Source: Sipunculus nudus (lineage: Eukaryota > Annelida > Sipuncula > Golfingiida > Sipunculidae). From it: 64,000 nt of DNA. The notes beneath the pieces were generated by a model. The model did no database searches and was not told the origin of the DNA. It saw only the letters and a list, made by a program, of their open reading frames with translations. Made by a program: the position numbers and the translations under genes. The first letter of the stretch is position 1, and each line of letters starts with the position of its first letter. The stretch spans positions 39,142,676 to 39,206,675 of the forward strand of contig CM049311.1 in the NCBI GenBank assembly GCA_026874595.1. The letters run 5' to 3'. This document shows, piece after piece, positions 60,344-64,000 of this stretch.

Positions 60344-61350
60344 ATTGTAGCTGGCACCACCAGTCTTATATACAATGAAGAGATATATAAATATGCCCAA
60401 TCTCAGACTGATATGTCAAACCCCTCCTGTGAAATAAGTAGGGATATACACTGTGCAAAAATTATTGTAGGTGGCGCCACCAGTCTTGTACACTATAAAG
60501 CTACCCGATATGTATAAACATGCCCAATTATAGGCTGATGTATCAAATTCCTCTGTAGAAATAAGCAGGTGCATACACAGCAAAAGTCAATGTAGGTGGC
60601 ACCACCTGTCTTGTAAATGAGAATACCATCAAAGACGCATAGACAGGTCAAACTTCCCCAGAGTTTCATGCACTGGGCTGACAAGGCTTAGATGAGTAAG
60701 GCAGTTGCCCCCGAATGACCTGTGACAAATTGCTGCCTCAAGCTACTGCACTGAGTGAACTCTTGACCTGCACCTGGCTAGACTGAGTGAACTTTTGACC
60801 TGTACCTGGCTGCACTGAGTGAACTCTTGACCTGTTTCATAATCTGATAAGTTGGCAGTCTGCCAAAGCTATAAATAGATTCAGGCTGAACTTGGGGGCC
60901 AAATATAATGCAGTGAGCAGTCTGACAAAGCTATAAATAGAATGCAGCTACTGCACTGAGTGAACTCTTGACCTATACCTGGCTGCACTTCTTCCAATCC
61001 TGGCACTGTGCCAAAACTATTTTTAGAGCTGACATCATCTTGGCTAATGGCCAACATCAAGGCACTGGCAATCTGCCAATGGTAAACCAAGTGCTGTCAT
61101 CTGTACACAAAAATGGTCCTAACTTGAAATAACTTTGAAATTTATTTTCCCAATACAAAATGCTTTTCAGTTGACTTTTTATAAAAAAAAGAAATCAGGA
61201 ATATATGTAAAATTATTATGGATGCATACTGAATGCAAAATTAAAATACGGATATATGTCACTGATGGCAAATTCTTGAATTAAGTTGAGTAGGGATACC
61301 AATAATTTATAATCCACATACAGTTGTCTTTATATAGCCACAGAGAGCTA
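60344..61350 (+). repeat. Dispersed family Y, copy 3
   Basis: 'ggcaccaccagtcttatata' and 'ggtggcgccaccagtcttgt' modules (60353-60490), 'gttggcagtctgccaaagct' (60851-60870), then the tail with 'tatagccacagagagctaa' (61334-61352). The order is the same as copies 1 and 2. Confidence 0.6.
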
Positions 61351-61429
61351 AACATTCATGACTGTAACATTGCCTGGTATGATGAATAACTTATATCATA
61401 AATCTAATTTTTTTATAAGCTTTTAAAAA

Positions 61430-62560
61430 AAACTTTCCTGTCAATATTAACCAAAGATACCCTGAAATCTAAATGTCTAGTGGCATGATGTGATAGATGC
61501 TGATAAACTGGTGCCAGGCCAGAAGTAACAGCATAACACAGCTAACATATATACCAAAATGACTCAATTCAATCTCCATAATTCAGCCAAAAATCATTCA
61601 TCTGGAACCATTAATGACAATTATTATAAGAGGGATTATTCTCATAAAATATTTAACAAACTGGCTTCACTTGCATCTGTCCAAAAATGTTTCGCAGGTT
61701 AATAACTCATATAGGAAGATACAGCAAACTGGTTAAGTTCAGCTTCCCGTAACACAGCCAAAAAGCACTGAACCAAAACCATTTGAACAAACTTGAATTA
61801 TCAACATCTGAGGATAATTAATTGTGTGAGATTTAAGAATTTTGCCCAGTGGTTTTTGAGAAGAAGATCTTTGTAGCCACTGCGCTTAAATGGGCTGTTA
61901 TGGCATATGATTAAAATCAGCTTCCCATAACTTAGCCAAAAGTCACTGAAAAGAGACCATTTGAACAAACTTCAGAAAGCACTACCCTAGGATTATTTCT
62001 GTGTGATATTAAACATTTTTGCCATATGGTTTCAGAGAAGAAGTTTTTTGTAGCCCTCAGTGTGATATAGGCACTGATGACCCTGTACAACAAAGGCTGA
62101 TGCAGGTGGCGCCACCAATACCTCAATTTCAGATATGACCTATGTGACCAACATTGGCATAAAATTTGGTGATGATAGCTCCAGCCGTTTCTGAGATTTA
62201 AATTTTAATATGCTTTTTTGCACAGTTAACAAAGTTCAACCTCCTATAACTCGGCCAAAAATCTCCGAACTGAAACCATTCGAACAAACTTGAGAAAGAT
62301 TGTTCCAGAAATCATTTCTGTGAAATATTGGACAATTTGGCTGAACAGTTTCAGAGAAGAAGATTTTAAAGTTTTTTTTTAGCTTTTTCCCTATAAAATC
62401 TAAGAAAATGCAGTTAGAAAAAAAAATAAACAAAATTCGATATAGTTTTTTGGAAGACTGATTATTTGCAAAAAATTTGGTGATGCCAGCCACTGCCGTT
62501 TTTGAGATAGGTATGGTTAACGTACAGACAACGCACGACGCACACCACACGATGGATGCA
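61430..62560 (-). repeat. Dispersed repeat, inverted partner of 841-1640
   Basis: 'gtcaatattaaccaaagata' and 'gctgataaactggtgccagg' (61440-61520) are reverse complements of words at 1010-1085. 'gactcaattcaatctccata' (61561-61580) pairs with the 945 region. Further diverged units with 'cataact(t/c)(a/g)gccaaaa' recur at 61925 and 62245. Confidence 0.6.
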
Positions 62561-62584
62561 CCATAGCATAAGCTCACAGGTTTG

Positions 62585-62750
62585 CTAATGAGGGTGCAGC
62601 AGTTCACATTTGACCTGATCATAATTCTGAATTTAAAAAATTCTGCCCATTGGTTACGGAGGAGTTTTGCGGAAACCTATGTGGCGGCAGTAGCAGTGTC
62701 CGACTGAAAACATAGTATCCGCAAAACTCTGTTTTGGCAGATACAATTAA
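62585..62750 (+). repeat. Solo right end of family V
   Basis: 'gagggtgcagcagttcacat' (62590-62609) through 'ctgaaaacatag' to the hairpin GTATCCGC...GGCAGATAC (62715-62744). It is the right module of copies B and D without the left part. Confidence 0.62.
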
Positions 62751-63440
62751 TAAGCATTAGATGAGATAAAAATTTATTTCAAACCCCACTTACAACATAT
62801 TTTAATAACAGAATCAAAATTTTTGTTGGTGCTTTAGGAACAACTGAGCATATTGTAATATCTGACTCAGATAATATCTTAGTCTCAGAAAATGTAAAGA
62901 TATATGGAGGTCCCAAGGCACTGATTCAGAGTAACAAACTGCTCTCTACCGTATACACACCCCTAGTTACGGTCAGGTAGAGCTGCAGTTGCCCATTGAC
63001 AATATAAATTGAAGTATCTAAGGATTTAGGTGAAAATATGGGAATAACCTCTGTCAGGACACGCTTTGCATCCTCCCCAACAGTTCAAGATCTAAAACAT
63101 GCATCCTTTGCAGGCCAGCCAAAGGTAAATGACCGGAAAAAAAAGAGTGAAGTATTCCAGAAAAAACAGAGAAGATTTCTTTGTAATAAAGAGTAAAAAA
63201 AGAGTAAAATTAGTAACCCCTCCCCCCATTTTTTATCACAAACTTGGTAAAGATGTGCTTTGCATACCACATTTGTGTAAATATATCAAGGCATATCATT
63301 CCAAATGTCAGAAACATACATACCACACATCTCCCTGCCTGAAGATAAGGACATTTCCCACATGTTGTGACATATGCTGGACATTTGCACACACAAAATT
63401 GCGAAATGTCCCATTCTTGTTCTAACTCGACTGTTAAAGC
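62751..63440. other. Sequence with nothing recognised
   Basis: AT-rich with A runs. Short open frames lack coding character. Confidence 0.4.
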
Positions 63441-64000
63441 ACTCCATTTCACAAAAAGACTGAACAAAGAGGGCTGCTGAAAAAAAAGAGTGAAAAAAAA
63501 GTAATATCTGTCATTTTAAGGAAATACCCAAATTAAAAAGATGAACTCTAAAAAAAAAGTGATTTGGCAGGCATGCCTTTGCTTGGCCATGGAGGAGATG
63601 TGTTACAAGTTTTGTGTGATAATGTCAATTATAATCCAGAAGCAAAAGAACATTTTCCTGTCTATTTAAGAAAAACACCCTGGAGGTTGGGCAATTGTTC
63701 AGGATCTGTCAGTACTTACTGGAGCAGCCCCTTTCTCTCTGCAGCAAGGTCAGCCATGTGAAAACCAAATCAGGTTTAAGAGGTCAAATTAAGACTCCAT
63801 TTCACAAAAAGACTGAACAAAGAGGGCTGCTGAAAAAAAAGAGTGAAAAAAAGTAATATCTGTCATTTTCAGGAAATACCCAAATTAAAAAGATGAACTC
63901 TAAAAAAAAAGTGATTTGGCAGGCATGCCTTTGCTTGGCCATGGAGGAGATGTGTTACAAGTTTTGTGTGATAATGTCAATTATAATCCAGAAGCAAAAG
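63441..64000 (+). repeat. Direct duplication with 353-bp offset, running off the window
   Basis: 63441-63647 recurs at 63794-64000 almost identically, with only small indels in the A runs and one substitution near 63516. The second copy is cut by the window end, so the true unit may be a 353-bp tandem repeat. Confidence 0.8.

Noticed and set aside
63564-63761. 65-codon open frame as a small gene
   Set aside because: It lies in a duplicated A-rich segment. No homologous motif or splice context was recognised, and part of it recurs with the duplication.

Overview
The window is AT-rich, intron-rich and repeat-laden animal DNA. It most likely comes from a bivalve mollusc. That assignment is inference: it rests on the gene content, the long introns, and many modular repeats with (CCGT)n tracts and terminal hairpins that resemble the 'pearl'/non-autonomous Helentron elements described in bivalves. 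No bacterial-type operons, CRISPR arrays, rRNA or convincing tRNA genes were seen.

Two cellular genes are supported, in convergent orientation. On the + strand, positions 4843-6006 hold the last two coding exons of a Tubby-related protein 4 (TULP4/TUSP-type) gene, ending in the family's characteristic C-terminus and a TGA at 6004-6006, followed by a long 3' UTR. On the - strand, a complete bestrophin (calcium-activated chloride channel) coding sequence runs from ATG 57421 to TAG 25566 in nine coding exons. All splice sites are GT-AG and all phases agree, giving 1941 nt and 646 codons. Its residue numbering matches vertebrate BEST1 exactly through the neck (I76/F80/F84) and the Ca2+ clasp (E292, N296, D301, D304). 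The genes are separated by about 19.5 kb of repeats and unannotated sequence.

The bestrophin intron between coding exons 7 and 8 carries a DIRS1-like tyrosine-recombinase retrotransposon (28872-36737, - strand). It has the full DIRS terminal plan: inverted terminal repeats, a 49-nt extension on one of them, and an internal complementary region (29042-29159) that is exactly the complement of the two outer ends joined without a gap. Its gag, RT/RNase H and recombinase frames are broken by frameshifts and stops. A 2866-bp internal segment is tandemly duplicated almost without divergence, so the duplication is either recent or an assembly artefact.

Most of the remainder is repeats. There are several families of modular elements whose left end is the inverse of the 3' arm of a right-end hairpin, often with internal tandem arrays and an ACGG-rich tract (about 1664-2620, 2972-4236, 7826-8332, 18965-20955, 21150-21738, 22690-24011, 40722-46955, 49171-49803, 53677-55138, 58860-60343). 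There are also minisatellites (35 bp at 16970-17285, 43 bp at 26740-27395, 27 bp at 48412-48976), a TA-flanked MITE (13158-13305), three copies of a longer dispersed family (14090-15900, 38010-38715, 60343-61350), and an inverted pair near the two window ends (841-1640 versus 61430-62560). A decayed coding-like block of unknown identity lies at 38833-40511. I found no clearly new cellular system. The best leads are the intact DIRS terminal architecture with its internal duplication, and the shared hairpin-ended plan of several unrelated-looking repeat families.
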